From: Bacteroidales bacterium
Lineage (GTDB): Bacteria > Bacteroidota > Bacteroidia > Bacteroidales > WCHB1-69
Length of the DNA: 64,000 nucleotides
Assembly (NCBI GenBank): GCA_017454945.1
Contig: JAFTCA010000012.1
Coordinates: 1-64,000 of the forward strand
Direction: 5' to 3'
The position numbers and the translations under genes were made by a program. Each line of letters begins with the position of its first letter. The first letter of the stretch is position 1. Positions 8,399 to 15,849 of this stretch are shown piece by piece. The notes under the pieces were generated by a model. The model was not told where the DNA came from, searched no databases, and was given only the letters and a program-made list of their open reading frames with translations.

Positions 8399-9343
8399 AT
8401 GAAGAAATTCCTCTCGATGTTGCTGTTGTTCTTCGGCCTGCTCGGCCTGCTGGCATGGGGTATGGATTTCCTCATAACCCGTCAGTTCAAGAAAATGGAA
8501 GCCTCGCCTTTTGCCAATTGGAACGATATTTACAATACTGATATTAATGCGGATATTTTGATAATGGGCAGCTCGCGCGCCTACGTGCAGTTCAATCCGC
8601 GCATATTGGATAGCGCGCTCCATATCAGCAGCTATAACCTGGGAATGGACGGCCGTGCGGTCGAGTCGCAGGTAATCAAGTACCATGTTTATCGTAGAGA
8701 ACAAAAGAAGAAGCCGCAACTTATTCTGTTTGAGGTTTACCAAGGCACGATGGATGTCAGCAACGGCTACCAGCGCATACAGTTTGTGCCTTATCTGAAT
8801 GATGCTTATCTATGGCGACAAACCCACAAACTGGAGGATTTCTCGTGGGCGGATGCTGTCATCCCATGTTGGCGCTATCGTAATTATATTCAAGAGATTA
8901 AGGAGGTGATTGGTGGCACTTCGTTCTATTGTCAGCCGGAGCAGAAAGCTTACAAGGGCTTTTGCGATTCCGACAAGCCGTGGGATGGTTCCATGTTGGC
9001 CCGCATCGACACGATTATCTATAGCCGTGAGCCGGAAGCGGTGGCCGAGGTGGTGCATTTCTTGGAGGAATGCCAGCAGGAGCAGATACAAGTGGCGTTT
9101 GTCGTGGCTCCGTATTATATCGGTGCTACGCGCAAGATTGAGGATTTGGACGGTTGGTACGGCATGATGTCGGCGATTGCCAAGCCGTTTGATGTGCCCA
9201 TTTTGGATTACACTTACGACAGCTTGTCGTACGATACGGCCTATTTCTACAATGCTTCACACCTCAATCGGGTGGGGGCGGCGTTGTTTACACAAAAGTT
9301 GGCTCACGATTTGGATTCGCTGGGATTGGTTCCGAAGCGTTAG
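8399..9343 (+). CDS. SGNH-hydrolase-like partner of the MBOAT acyltransferase
   Basis: A 314-residue protein with an N-terminal membrane anchor (residues 4-24) and a periplasmic domain. It begins with DILIMGSSRAY, the block I Ser of SGNH/GDSL enzymes, and ends with YNASHLNRVGAALF, where a His in a D/N-x-x-H-type block V is expected. Between them are the DILIMGSSR, QLILFEVYQG and VAFVVAPYY strands of a flavodoxin-like core. Proteins of this type paired with MBOAT enzymes (AlgJ/AlgX, DltD and relatives) accept the acyl group and place it on the polymer. The MBOAT stop and this start are 3 bp apart, so translation is probably coupled. The gene ends tail to tail with the NlpC/P60 gene with no intervening base. 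Confidence 0.75.
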   Translation: MKKFLSMLLLFFGLLGLLAWGMDFLITRQFKKMEASPFANWNDIYNTDINADILIMGSSRAYVQFNPRILDSALHISSYNLGMDGRAVESQVIKYHVYRREQKKKPQLILFEVYQGTMDVSNGYQRIQFVPYLNDAYLWRQTHKLEDFSWADAVIPCWRYRNYIQEIKEVIGGTSFYCQPEQKAYKGFCDSDKPWDGSMLARIDTIIYSREPEAVAEVVHFLEECQQEQIQVAFVVAPYYIGATRKIEDLDGWYGMMSAIAKPFDVPILDYTYDSLSYDTAYFYNASHLNRVGAALFTQKLAHDLDSLGLVPKR

Positions 9344-10192
9344 CTATCGGTATATTTTTAGCCGTTGGTTGATGCTGAGTCTGTCTGGGTTTTTCAGGTT
9401 ATTCCACTTGACAAGATTAGCTACGGAAACATGGTATTTGCGTGAAATGGCCGATAGGGTTTCACCTTGTTTCACGTAATGGTATTTGACATTACTTTGC
9501 GCTTTCTGTTGCTCTGGTGTCTGCACACGCGGCAAAAGAGGGATCGTGTCGTTGCGGGTGGAGTCGATGGCTATGACCAAATCTTCTGTAATAGGCTCAT
9601 CTGGAATAATATAAGGTTGGTTTTCTCCATTGCACTCGATGATGCGGCGAGCGCCGGCAAAGCTTCGTGCATAGCCCGACTTGGTCGATTCGTCAATGCG
9701 GACACCGTATTTGGGTGAGGAGGCGTGGACGAACTTGAAGTTGTGCAGCGAATCAACCGAAATGACAAGCCCAACATGACCGATGTAGCGATGACCCTGT
9801 TTGCCGCGAAGGAAAAAGACCAAGTCTCCTTTTCGGATGTCATTCTTTTTCACTTTTTTGCCCATCGTGTATTGCTGGCGCGAACTGCGTTGCAACGTAA
9901 TGCCGAAGTGCTTGAAAGTGAAATACATCAGTCCTGAGCAGTCGAACGTATAAGGTCCGGCTGAGCCGTATTTGTAACGCTTACCTAACTTGGTGAGGGC
10001 AAAGTTCACAATCGAGTCCACACGGGCGCAACTGTGGTCGGCATTGACTTCACTCCAGTTGATGGCAATAGTGTCTGTTTCTGTTGAGTCCACTTCCACC
10101 ATGGCGTCTAAGTCTTCCACTTGTGCGAAAAGTGGCATCGAGCCGATGAGAAAGAGCAGTATGAATAGGATAATTTTTAGTCTCATTGTCAT
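9344..10192 (-). CDS. LysM and NlpC/P60 cell wall hydrolase
   Basis: A 282-residue secreted protein: signal peptide (MRLKIILFILLFLIG..., cleavage near FAQ), an NlpC/P60 domain at about 55-170 and a C-terminal LysM (YVKQGETLSAISRKYHVS). Catalytic residues are visible as Cys in FDCSGL, His in IGHVGLV and a third polar residue in FVHASS. NlpC/P60 enzymes cut D-Glu-diamino acid bonds in peptidoglycan stem peptides, and LysM binds the glycan. The order NlpC then LysM is the reverse of many relatives. I chose the ATG at 10192, since the longer reading from 10237 adds a Lys-rich non-signal segment and overlaps a promoter-like TACCTTTG at 10204-10211. Confidence 0.85.
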   Translation of the reverse strand: MTMRLKIILFILLFLIGSMPLFAQVEDLDAMVEVDSTETDTIAINWSEVNADHSCARVDSIVNFALTKLGKRYKYGSAGPYTFDCSGLMYFTFKHFGITLQRSSRQQYTMGKKVKKNDIRKGDLVFFLRGKQGHRYIGHVGLVISVDSLHNFKFVHASSPKYGVRIDESTKSGYARSFAGARRIIECNGENQPYIIPDEPITEDLVIAIDSTRNDTIPLLPRVQTPEQQKAQSNVKYHYVKQGETLSAISRKYHVSVANLVKWNNLKNPDRLSINQRLKIYR

Positions 10193-10203
10193 TTTTTGAA
10201 GGC

Positions 10204-10211
10204 CAAAGGTA
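10204..10211 (-). promoter_or_regulatory. Minus-strand -7-like box (TACCTTTG)
   Basis: TACCTTTG fits TAnnTTTG on the minus strand, 12 bp before the preferred start of the NlpC/P60 gene. If used, the transcript would be almost leaderless. No convincing -33 element is visible. Confidence 0.35.
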
Positions 10212-10399
10212 CAAATTTTTTTCTTTTTGGCAGACATACCCTTTCTATCAAGGGCGTTTTATCTCTATAAAAAGAGTTGTTATAAAAAATCATTTTTCAT
10301 ATAAATAGCAGATATACAAAATGTTATAAATAATCAAAAGTGAGTTTGAAAAAAAAAGTTAAAAAATGCGGCTATTTCCATTTTCTCGAAGAATTATTG

Positions 10400-10407
10400 T
10401 ATTTTTG
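10400..10407 (+). promoter_or_regulatory. tRNA-fMet promoter -7 box (TATTTTTG)
   Basis: TATTTTTG, 12 bp before the 5' end of the mature tRNA, so transcription would start only a few bases ahead of the tRNA. Confidence 0.6.
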
Positions 10408-10418
10408 CAGTTCCATAG

Positions 10419-10493
<75 letters not shown>

Positions 10494-10525
10494 AATAGGC
10501 GCAGTTCATTGTAAAACAACGGATT

Positions 10526-10567
10526 GCGCCAATTTTAAAGACTTTACTGCGCCAAATTTGCGCCAAA
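10526..10567. repeat. Left arm-type GCGCCAA repeats
   Basis: Units of GCGCCAA at 10526-10532, 10549-10555 and 10560-10566. The block 10546-10567 is identical over 22 bp to 32876-32897 at the other end. A further GCGCCAA lies in the first codons of the integrase (10611-10617). Placement beside the attachment core suits integrase arm binding sites. Confidence 0.65.
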
Positions 10568-10608
10568 TCGACTCCTTTCCGAGAAAAAATCAGAAAGGAG
10601 AAAAAAAA

Positions 10609-11727
10609 ATGCGCCAAATTTTCGTTGACTTCCGACCTGCCGAAGTTGTGAACAAGCGCGAAGTATATGTTTCCTACTATATCTTTGATCAAGACATCAA
10701 TAAGCTGGTGCGCAAAAGAGTTCGCTGCAACCATGTGAAAGGAGCAAAGGAGCGGCTTAAATACGCCAGGCTTCTGTGTGCTGCCATCAACAAGAGACTA
10801 TTTGAGGGATGGTCACCGATATACGAGAAAACATCGAAGATCAGCCTCTCTATCAATAAGGCCATAAGCAAGTTCCTGATTGAAAAGTCAAAGTCGAGCA
10901 GACAGGCAACCATACGTTCGTACAAATCTTTTTCCGTAATTTTTTTACGGTGGCTCGATGCTCGGAAACTGTCATCTGCACCGTGCCACAGCATTGAAAG
11001 CACTTTTCTGTTGAACTATCTGGATTGGGCAGAAAGGCAAAAAAAGCTCTCCAACCGCTCCTACAACAACTATATAATGTTCCTGTTCACGCTGTTTGAC
11101 TTCTTTGTGCAGAGAGGATGGGCAAAGGATAATCCGGCCGCCAATTTGCCTAAAAGGAAGGTGGATAGGAAAAGCCGTACCATCATACCAAGGGAGGCAA
11201 GGCAAAGGATAAAGGAGTTCTTTATGGCCTCGATACCCAATTACTACTATGTCATGCAGCTATGCTACAGGCTGTTTATCCGTCCACACGAAATTGTCTC
11301 GCTGCGTATTTCCGACATTGACTTTGACAATAGACTGTTGAAAGTTCGTCCAGATGTGGCAAAAAATCACAATGAAAGGATTTTAGGAGTTCCCGACGAT
11401 ATTATGGCTTACTTTGAAACGCTGAAAGGATGTCCCGGCAACTGGTATATTTTCGCCAATAGGAACACATACGCTCCTGGACCGAAAATGATGGCCTCGA
11501 CTCGTATTGCCGAACGGTGGAAAATGATGCGCGACAAACTAAAACTGCCTGCATCCTATCAGTTCTACTCGCTGAAAGACACAGGCATCACAGAAATGCT
11601 TGAAGCCGGCGTACCGGCTAAATATGTTAAAGAGCTTGCGGATCACCACTCGCTTGAAATGACTGAACGCTACACCCACAGAAGTGATGCGTTCAAGATA
11701 TTGGAATATAATAAATTGGAGTTTTAG
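10609..11727 (+). CDS. int: Tyrosine recombinase (phage integrase)
   Basis: A 372-residue integrase: an N-terminal arm-binding region, a SAM-like core-binding domain (about 75-180) and a catalytic domain (about 195-365). Catalytic blocks are RLFIRPHEIVSLR (Arg I), KNHNERILGVP (beta-hairpin Lys), FYSLKDTGIT where most relatives have H-x-L-R-H, and LADHHSLEMTERYTH (His and the Tyr nucleophile). The second box therefore has Lys-Asp in place of Arg-His, a departure also seen in some Bacteroidetes element integrases. I start at 10609 because AGAAAGGAG precedes that ATG by 8 bases. It presumably inserts and excises the element at tRNA-fMet. Its stop overlaps the stop of the convergent late operon by 3 bases. 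Confidence 0.92.
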   Translation: MRQIFVDFRPAEVVNKREVYVSYYIFDQDINKLVRKRVRCNHVKGAKERLKYARLLCAAINKRLFEGWSPIYEKTSKISLSINKAISKFLIEKSKSSRQATIRSYKSFSVIFLRWLDARKLSSAPCHSIESTFLLNYLDWAERQKKLSNRSYNNYIMFLFTLFDFFVQRGWAKDNPAANLPKRKVDRKSRTIIPREARQRIKEFFMASIPNYYYVMQLCYRLFIRPHEIVSLRISDIDFDNRLLKVRPDVAKNHNERILGVPDDIMAYFETLKGCPGNWYIFANRNTYAPGPKMMASTRIAERWKMMRDKLKLPASYQFYSLKDTGITEMLEAGVPAKYVKELADHHSLEMTERYTHRSDAFKILEYNKLEF

Positions 11728-12326
11728 TTATTGACACCAAACATCTTGTTCCATCCGCTATCTGGAGGCGTAGCGATTTGTCCGCCAAGAACTTCGTAAA
11801 TCAACCTGCCCCATAGAGATGTTATCTTCACCTTGTTTTTGGCGTTCACAGTAGCATGTACACCATTAGGCACTTTATACACTGTGATACTTCGCTGTTG
11901 GCTGTTATTGCTATCAACATCAATAAAAGGTTGTGATATTGAGGATATTTGCTTTGACATCTCAATAGAAACATTATGGCTTTGGTTGCTCTCCCCTATA
12001 TTGTTATCCTCCACTTTCACAGTTACATTGTCGTTTAAAATGGTGATGCCATCAATGCCAACTGCGGTTTCGCCTGGATTAACAACATCAATATCGGGTG
12101 TCTCCTCGTTCTTTGCCAATATCATTTGGTTGCTTCTGTTTCGCACTTGTGCCTTACCTAAAAGGCTTTGCAGTAGGAGTGTGATACCTGTTGTGGCCAC
12201 TCCGCCTGCAAACCAGCCAAATTTCACCTTTTTTACTACGAACAAAACAAAAAGAACCACTGTTATTACAGTGGCAATGTCGGCAATCAAATAGCCATCA
12301 ACAGTTCCGTTTTTCTTGATTTTCAT
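11724..12326 (-). CDS. Element membrane protein, two N-terminal helices
   Basis: A 200-residue protein of no recognised family. Two hydrophobic helices lie near residues 14-31 and 37-55, followed by about 140 polar residues rich in Asn, Val and Asp that look beta-stranded (AVGIDGITILNDNVTVKVEDNN). The C-terminus contains LIYEVLGGQ. It is the last gene of the late operon, with its stop overlapping the integrase stop. A minor virion membrane protein or host-interaction protein is possible; nothing decides this. Confidence 0.7.
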   Translation of the reverse strand: MKIKKNGTVDGYLIADIATVITVVLFVLFVVKKVKFGWFAGGVATTGITLLLQSLLGKAQVRNRSNQMILAKNEETPDIDVVNPGETAVGIDGITILNDNVTVKVEDNNIGESNQSHNVSIEMSKQISSISQPFIDVDSNNSQQRSITVYKVPNGVHATVNAKNKVKITSLWGRLIYEVLGGQIATPPDSGWNKMFGVNN

Positions 12327-12381
12327 TCCGTTTTTTTAATATGCGTATCAAAACGCAGAAAATATATTTTTATTATATATT

Positions 12382-12505
12382 TTAATCTGATAAGATTATG
12401 ATTAAAATTACAGCTACAGCAATTATGATTATTGTATCATCTGAATTGTGTTGCTTTTTTAGTGATGTTTTGCCAACAAGCTGACCGTAGTCGATTTGAT
12501 GCCAT
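12382..12505 (-). pseudogene. Probable small single-helix protein with a +1 frameshift at its start codon
   Basis: A 37-codon frame ends in a typical tail anchor (DDTIIIIAVAVILIIILSD, stop at 12382-12384) but has no ATG, GTG or TTG in frame. An ATG preceded by GAAAGG lies at 12503-12505, one base out of frame. Removing one G after this ATG would give a 40-residue protein starting MHQIDYGQLVGK, in line with the many small membrane proteins around it. Either the gene is broken, the sequence has an inserted base, or an unusual start codon is used. Confidence 0.4.
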
Positions 12506-12507
12506 GA

Positions 12508-12750
12508 TTACCTTTCAAAAATTAGTATATAATAATGATTGTGTGTGCGTGCCTTATAGAGAGTGTAAAGGCCTATTCTTCCATCATATACGAATTTCGC
12601 AGGAATGCTGTGTTTGGAAGAAAGAGCCGAAATGATCTCTCTTTTTGTCATCGGTTTGCGTGCTGTGCCGGCTGCTATTCTCTTCGAGCTTAAACTGTTG
12701 GGCTTGTGAAGAGCAAGCGTATATTTCCAACGTTTTTTTTCAGTTGCCAT
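12508..12750 (-). CDS. Small basic protein of the late operon
   Basis: An 80-residue, Lys/Arg-rich protein without a membrane helix. The middle (KPMTKREIISALSSKHSIP) could form a helix-turn-helix and the C-terminus is aromatic (HNHYYILIFER). A strong GGGAGGT lies 5 bases before the ATG. Function unknown; a DNA-binding or packaging accessory protein is plausible from charge and place only. Confidence 0.65.
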   Translation of the reverse strand: MATEKKRWKYTLALHKPNSLSSKRIAAGTARKPMTKREIISALSSKHSIPAKFVYDGRIGLYTLYKARTHNHYYILIFER

Positions 12751-12765
12751 AATTACCTCCCGTTT

Positions 12766-13062
12766 TTAATATCCGTATTGCAGGTCGCTTTCGTTGTTCG
12801 TTTCAATCTCGATCACTATTTCGGGATTCCAGCCTGGTTGAAATTTGGTTGTGACAAATTCCTCCATGCCGGCCAGTTTCACCGATAGTTCGACAGCGTT
12901 GCTGCCGTTGTTCTTGATGTTGAACGATTGCAGGTTGGGAAGCCGGAAGGTTTCGCCTGATGTGTCGATGTCGCCGATGACGCTGTATTGCAGGCTGCAA
13001 GCCACGCCGTCACGGTTGTAGATAGATGTGGAGCCGATGCCCAATATTCCTAATTGTCCCAT
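12766..13062 (-). CDS. Late operon protein, all-beta, no membrane helix
   Basis: A 98-residue acidic protein with alternating hydrophobic residues that predict mostly beta strands (QSFNIKNNGSNAVELSVKL, FQPGWNPEIVIEIETN). It begins with a Gly-rich MGQLGILGIGS. No family recognised. Size, fold type and position next to the stalk proteins suit a minor capsid or vertex component, but this is inference. Confidence 0.65.
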   Translation of the reverse strand: MGQLGILGIGSTSIYNRDGVACSLQYSVIGDIDTSGETFRLPNLQSFNIKNNGSNAVELSVKLAGMEEFVTTKFQPGWNPEIVIEIETNNESDLQYGY

Positions 13063-13074
13063 AATTCTTCAGTT

Positions 13075-13566
13075 TTAGATATTCGATACAAAATGAATTG
13101 TCTCTCTGCGTGATATTTTGAGTGATTGATTGAAACGAAGGAGCTTTTGGTTTACCAAATCTTCAAATCGTTCATCTGGTAATAATTCCATTGGCAACTT
13201 TGGTTCCTCATTGTTCCGAGTAGGCAACAAATCCATATTCGTTTCCTCATATTGTTGCAAGTCAGATGGATTTAAAGGATCGTTGTGTGGCTGATAAATC
13301 AAACCACCTACGATTATGTTTGGATTTTCTGGATCATCGCCATTATCATCGTCCCCATCGACGCCGTCATCGCCATTGTCGTCGTCCCCGTCGTTATCGC
13401 CGCCGCTTGTGCCTGGATTATCATTGCCGCCACCGCCACCCGATCCTGGTGTTGGTGTCACCTTGCCGTTCGTTTTTGTCTCTTCTTTCTGCTTTTTGAA
13501 CCACAAAAATGCAATGATGGCTATGAAAGCCAGTATGATGTAGGTTTGTTCGTTTTTCTCTTTCAT
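13075..13566 (-). CDS. Membrane-anchored protein with Gly/Asp-rich stalk
   Basis: A 163-residue protein: an N-terminal helix (YIILAFIAIIAFLWF, residues 9-23), a linker with Gly5 then an Asp/Gly/Asn-rich stretch at about 42-80, and a C-terminal domain of about 80 residues (LPMELLPDERFEDLVNQKLLRF). The N-terminus resembles that of the next gene upstream (YIILA-AIIA, then a Gly linker containing NDNPG), so the pair are probably diverged paralogues. The layout, anchor plus flexible stalk plus head, fits a virion membrane protein that projects through a capsid. The start context is GCACCATG. Confidence 0.7.
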   Translation of the reverse strand: MKEKNEQTYIILAFIAIIAFLWFKKQKEETKTNGKVTPTPGSGGGGGNDNPGTSGGDNDGDDDNGDDGVDGDDDNGDDPENPNIIVGGLIYQPHNDPLNPSDLQQYEETNMDLLPTRNNEEPKLPMELLPDERFEDLVNQKLLRFNQSLKISRRETIHFVSNI

Positions 13567-13573
13567 GGTGCTA

Positions 13574-14221
13574 CTATACTTTAGCTACGAAATACATTTG
13601 ACTGTGGGGGTTGAAATAGCGTTTTTTGCCGGTGAATCTGATTACCTTGGAGGAATCAAAATCTTTAAGTCTGACAATGCCTAATGGAATGGTGCCACCT
13701 GTTGACACTGGCAACCAAGCCAGCAATACGCTCAAACCTACGACTGCGGTATTATATACCCAGTACACCCCCTTATTGGTCCTGTAGTACTTCCACGTGG
13801 TTCTATTGCCGCTGCTGTTCAAGAGATATTTGTTTTCGTCAACCTCTATTCTGTTGCCTTTTCCATCGGTCAAGTACATTTTGCCCTTGTCAGTGGCCGA
13901 CTTGTCTCTTCTCATTTTTTGTTGTTGTACTTCGCCATTCGAGCTGATTTTTGTAGGATCCGTAACATAGGTGTCAACCATCTCTATCTTGAATCCTGGA
14001 TTATCGTTGCCGCCTGTGTTGCCGCCAGTGCTGCCGCCAGTGCTGCCGCCGGTGCTACCGCCTGTGTTGCCGCCGGTGCTGCCGCCGGTGCTACCGCCTG
14101 TGTTGCCGCCAGTGCTGCCGCCTGTGTTGCCGGTGTCAATGTCGCCCTTCTTGGTCATAAAGTACCAGATTGCGATGATGGCGAGACCGGCCAGTATGAT
14201 GTAGATTGTTTTTTTGTCCAT
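13574..14221 (-). CDS. Membrane-anchored protein with (S/N)TGG repeat stalk
   Basis: A 215-residue protein: an N-terminal helix (IYIILAGLAIIAIWYFM), then eleven or so tetrapeptides of STGG or NTGG (about residues 31-72; DNA 14008-14132, a 12-bp tandem repeat), then NDNPG and a C-terminal domain of about 140 residues ending SQMYFVAKV. A second hydrophobic stretch (AVVGLSVLLAWLPV) lies in the head. Gly-rich linkers of this kind join domains in phage adsorption proteins. Repeat number could vary by slippage without changing frame. Family not recognised. Confidence 0.72.
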   Translation of the reverse strand: MDKKTIYIILAGLAIIAIWYFMTKKGDIDTGNTGGSTGGNTGGSTGGSTGGNTGGSTGGSTGGSTGGNTGGNDNPGFKIEMVDTYVTDPTKISSNGEVQQQKMRRDKSATDKGKMYLTDGKGNRIEVDENKYLLNSSGNRTTWKYYRTNKGVYWVYNTAVVGLSVLLAWLPVSTGGTIPLGIVRLKDFDSSKVIRFTGKKRYFNPHSQMYFVAKV

Positions 14222-14227
14222 AGTTTT

Positions 14228-14581
14228 TTATTTGTTGTTTGATAATAGGTGTCTTGCCACATAACCCACTTGGCGTTTGTATGTGTTCCACAATGCCTCG
14301 TCGCTCATTCTGTCAATGGTCGAGCCATAGCCGGCCTTCTTATACATGTCACGTATGTCGCCATAATAGATGAGAAGAGAGCCGTATTCAACGAGATTGT
14401 GGTCAGGTTGGCGTTTAAAACTCGTGTAGTAGTGTTTGATTTCACTGATGGATTCCTTCTTTGTATTGCCGATATGCAGCAACTGGTCTTTTATTGCCTG
14501 CAAAACATTCTCCAGCTTCTTATTCGCTGAAAATTCGGGCTTCTTGGTTGTTTTCTTTGTCGTTTTCTTTCGTGTAGTCAT
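14228..14581 (-). CDS. Late operon protein with basic N-terminal tail
   Basis: A 117-residue soluble protein. The first 15 residues are almost all Lys, Thr and Arg (TRKKTTKKTTKKP), then an alpha-helical body (LENVLQAIKDQLLHIGNTKKES). The tail looks like a disordered nucleic acid-binding arm of the type found on capsid-associated proteins. The start context is GGACCATG. Function not known. Confidence 0.65.
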   Translation of the reverse strand: MTTRKKTTKKTTKKPEFSANKKLENVLQAIKDQLLHIGNTKKESISEIKHYYTSFKRQPDHNLVEYGSLLIYYGDIRDMYKKAGYGSTIDRMSDEALWNTYKRQVGYVARHLLSNNK

Positions 14582-14626
14582 GGTCCTATCGTATTGATTT
14601 GATTAGTTTTCCGTTTTTGTATAGTT

Positions 14627-14836
14627 TTATTTTGCTCTTTTGAGGGCGAGTTTCCAGCGTTGTGTTCTGGTGGCACCATAGCGGCTGCGGTACACGCTGC
14701 CGGCGCGCACGGCTGCCTTTTGAGGATCACCGCCTTTGCGGATTTCGGCACGGAAAATCTTTTGATAGTCATCCTTCTGCGATTTAAGGATCTTGCTGGC
14801 GAAGTTTGCCTTGTTTTTTCTGGTTGTTCTTTTCAT
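14627..14836 (-). CDS. Very basic small protein
   Basis: A 69-residue protein with about one third Lys/Arg and no hydrophobic segment (begins MKRTTRKNKANFASKILK, ends QRWKLALKRAK). The composition suits DNA binding or condensation inside a virion. The start context is GAACCATG. No family recognised. Confidence 0.65.
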   Translation of the reverse strand: MKRTTRKNKANFASKILKSQKDDYQKIFRAEIRKGGDPQKAAVRAGSVYRSRYGATRTQRWKLALKRAK

Positions 14837-14840
14837 GGTT

Positions 14841-14993
14841 CTATGATTTGATTCTTATATTGGTTTTCGTTTGGATGCCGTCATCCGATTCTGTTTCCTT
14901 GCCGGTTATTTTGCCCCAGTTCTTTACAAGCACGATGGTGCCTACCACCACGACGGCTGCGATAACTAAAATGATGATGGTTCTCTTTTTCAT
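14841..14993 (-). CDS. Small single-helix membrane protein (50 aa)
   Basis: ATG at 14993, stop at 14841. An MKKR start, then a helix (TIIILVIAAVVVVGTIVLV, residues 5-23) and a polar tail ending TNIRIKS. It lies 4 bp from both neighbours, has the same AGACCATG context as other late genes and fits the series of single-helix proteins. No family is recognisable at this length. Confidence 0.7.
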   Translation of the reverse strand: MKKRTIIILVIAAVVVVGTIVLVKNWGKITGKETESDDGIQTKTNIRIKS

Positions 14994-14997
14994 GGTC

Positions 14998-15348
14998 TTA
15001 TGCTGTTTTAATCATTTCCTTTAGAATGTATGCGTCCCCTCCGAAGCTCTTTGGTTTGCCTTCATCCCAGTAGATGGCCTTGATAGGAACAAAAATGTCG
15101 GTCTGGTCGATGAAGCCACCAGTGGTATAAAAGATTTCCTTTTTTCCGTTCAGGTTGGCCTTTACCCTTTCGGCTCCTGTAGCATAGTACAGTTCAGTAC
15201 CGTCTGACCTATAGACTTGCAACCATTTCATCCCTTCGTCCGTAAGCTCATACTTCTTCCATCCGTTGCGCTTCAAAACAAGCACAATAGCCACAACTGC
15301 GGCTGTGAGCGAAAGGATGACTACAGGAATGACTGTTTTCTTTTTCAT
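14998..15348 (-). CDS. Late operon membrane protein, N-terminal helix
   Basis: A 116-residue protein: MKKKT, then a helix (VIPVVILSLTAAVVAIVLVL) and an exposed domain of about 85 residues with beta character (ELYYATGAERVKANLNGKKE). I start at 15348 because that ATG has the recurrent ACACCATG context and directly precedes the helix; an in-frame ATG at 15414 would add a polar, low-complexity leader. Unknown function. Confidence 0.7.
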   Translation of the reverse strand: MKKKTVIPVVILSLTAAVVAIVLVLKRNGWKKYELTDEGMKWLQVYRSDGTELYYATGAERVKANLNGKKEIFYTTGGFIDQTDIFVPIKAIYWDEGKPKSFGGDAYILKEMIKTA

Positions 15349-15469
15349 GGTGTTTTGTGTTTTGTGTTGTTTTTTTTTGTTTCTTTGCAGTGTTGTTGTG
15401 TCCTTAATCGCCATATATCAGCCAACCCTGCATTTCAGTTGGTGATACAAATGGGAATGATAGCAGGAA

Positions 15470-15838
15470 TCATTCGGGACTTGGGCAATCCCGCCACAAT
15501 AACTTTCTTTTCACTATTTCGCTTTGTCGTCTCGGCTCTGCGGTTTTCACCTCCCAAAATTCACTTTTTAGAGAATAGTTCAGTGCAATGGCCGCTGTGT
15601 GGCTTAGTTCTTTGTTGTACACAACAAGCAGAATCGAATCTCCGGATCCCTTTCGTATTTGGTTGTAGTTATCGACAACAAACTGGGCGTAGTCTATGGC
15701 ACTCATACCCACCTGTTCCAGTTCTTTCTTATGCGTGTTGGCTATATGCACAATATAAGAGTCTGATATGCAGATATTGGCACACTTGACATTGATTGCT
15801 CTTGCGACTGACAATTTTAATCTGCCCAACTTTTTCAT
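15470..15838 (-). CDS. Late operon protein, possibly PBECR-like nuclease fold
   Basis: A 122-residue soluble basic protein. The pattern ICISDSYIVHIANTHKKEL, then ILLVVYNK, then FWEVKTAEPRR followed by a Lys-rich KRKLLW, recalls phage proteins of the Barnase-EndoU-ColicinE5/D-RelE (PBECR) group, which end in a similar V-K-T-A box. This is a by-eye resemblance and no active site can be assigned. It precedes the candidate spike gene. It could be a virion-delivered RNase or simply a structural protein. Confidence 0.45.
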   Translation of the reverse strand: MKKLGRLKLSVARAINVKCANICISDSYIVHIANTHKKELEQVGMSAIDYAQFVVDNYNQIRKGSGDSILLVVYNKELSHTAAIALNYSLKSEFWEVKTAEPRRQSEIVKRKLLWRDCPSPE

Positions 15839-15849
15839 CGTTCACTATT

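Noticed and set aside
7715..8743. 342-codon minus-strand frame.
   Set aside because: Antisense of the MBOAT and SGNH genes, crossing their boundary, with no domain.
12432..12635. 67-codon plus-strand frame near the broken small gene.
   Set aside because: Overlaps the better supported minus-strand gene at 12508 with its strong ribosome binding site.
14008..14132. Short regular repeats as a CRISPR or intergenic satellite.
   Set aside because: They are the coding repeat for the (S/N)TGG linker of a late protein.
15217..15789. 190-codon plus-strand frame across two late genes.
   Set aside because: It crosses opposite-strand gene ends, is Cys/Phe-rich and has no recognisable domain.
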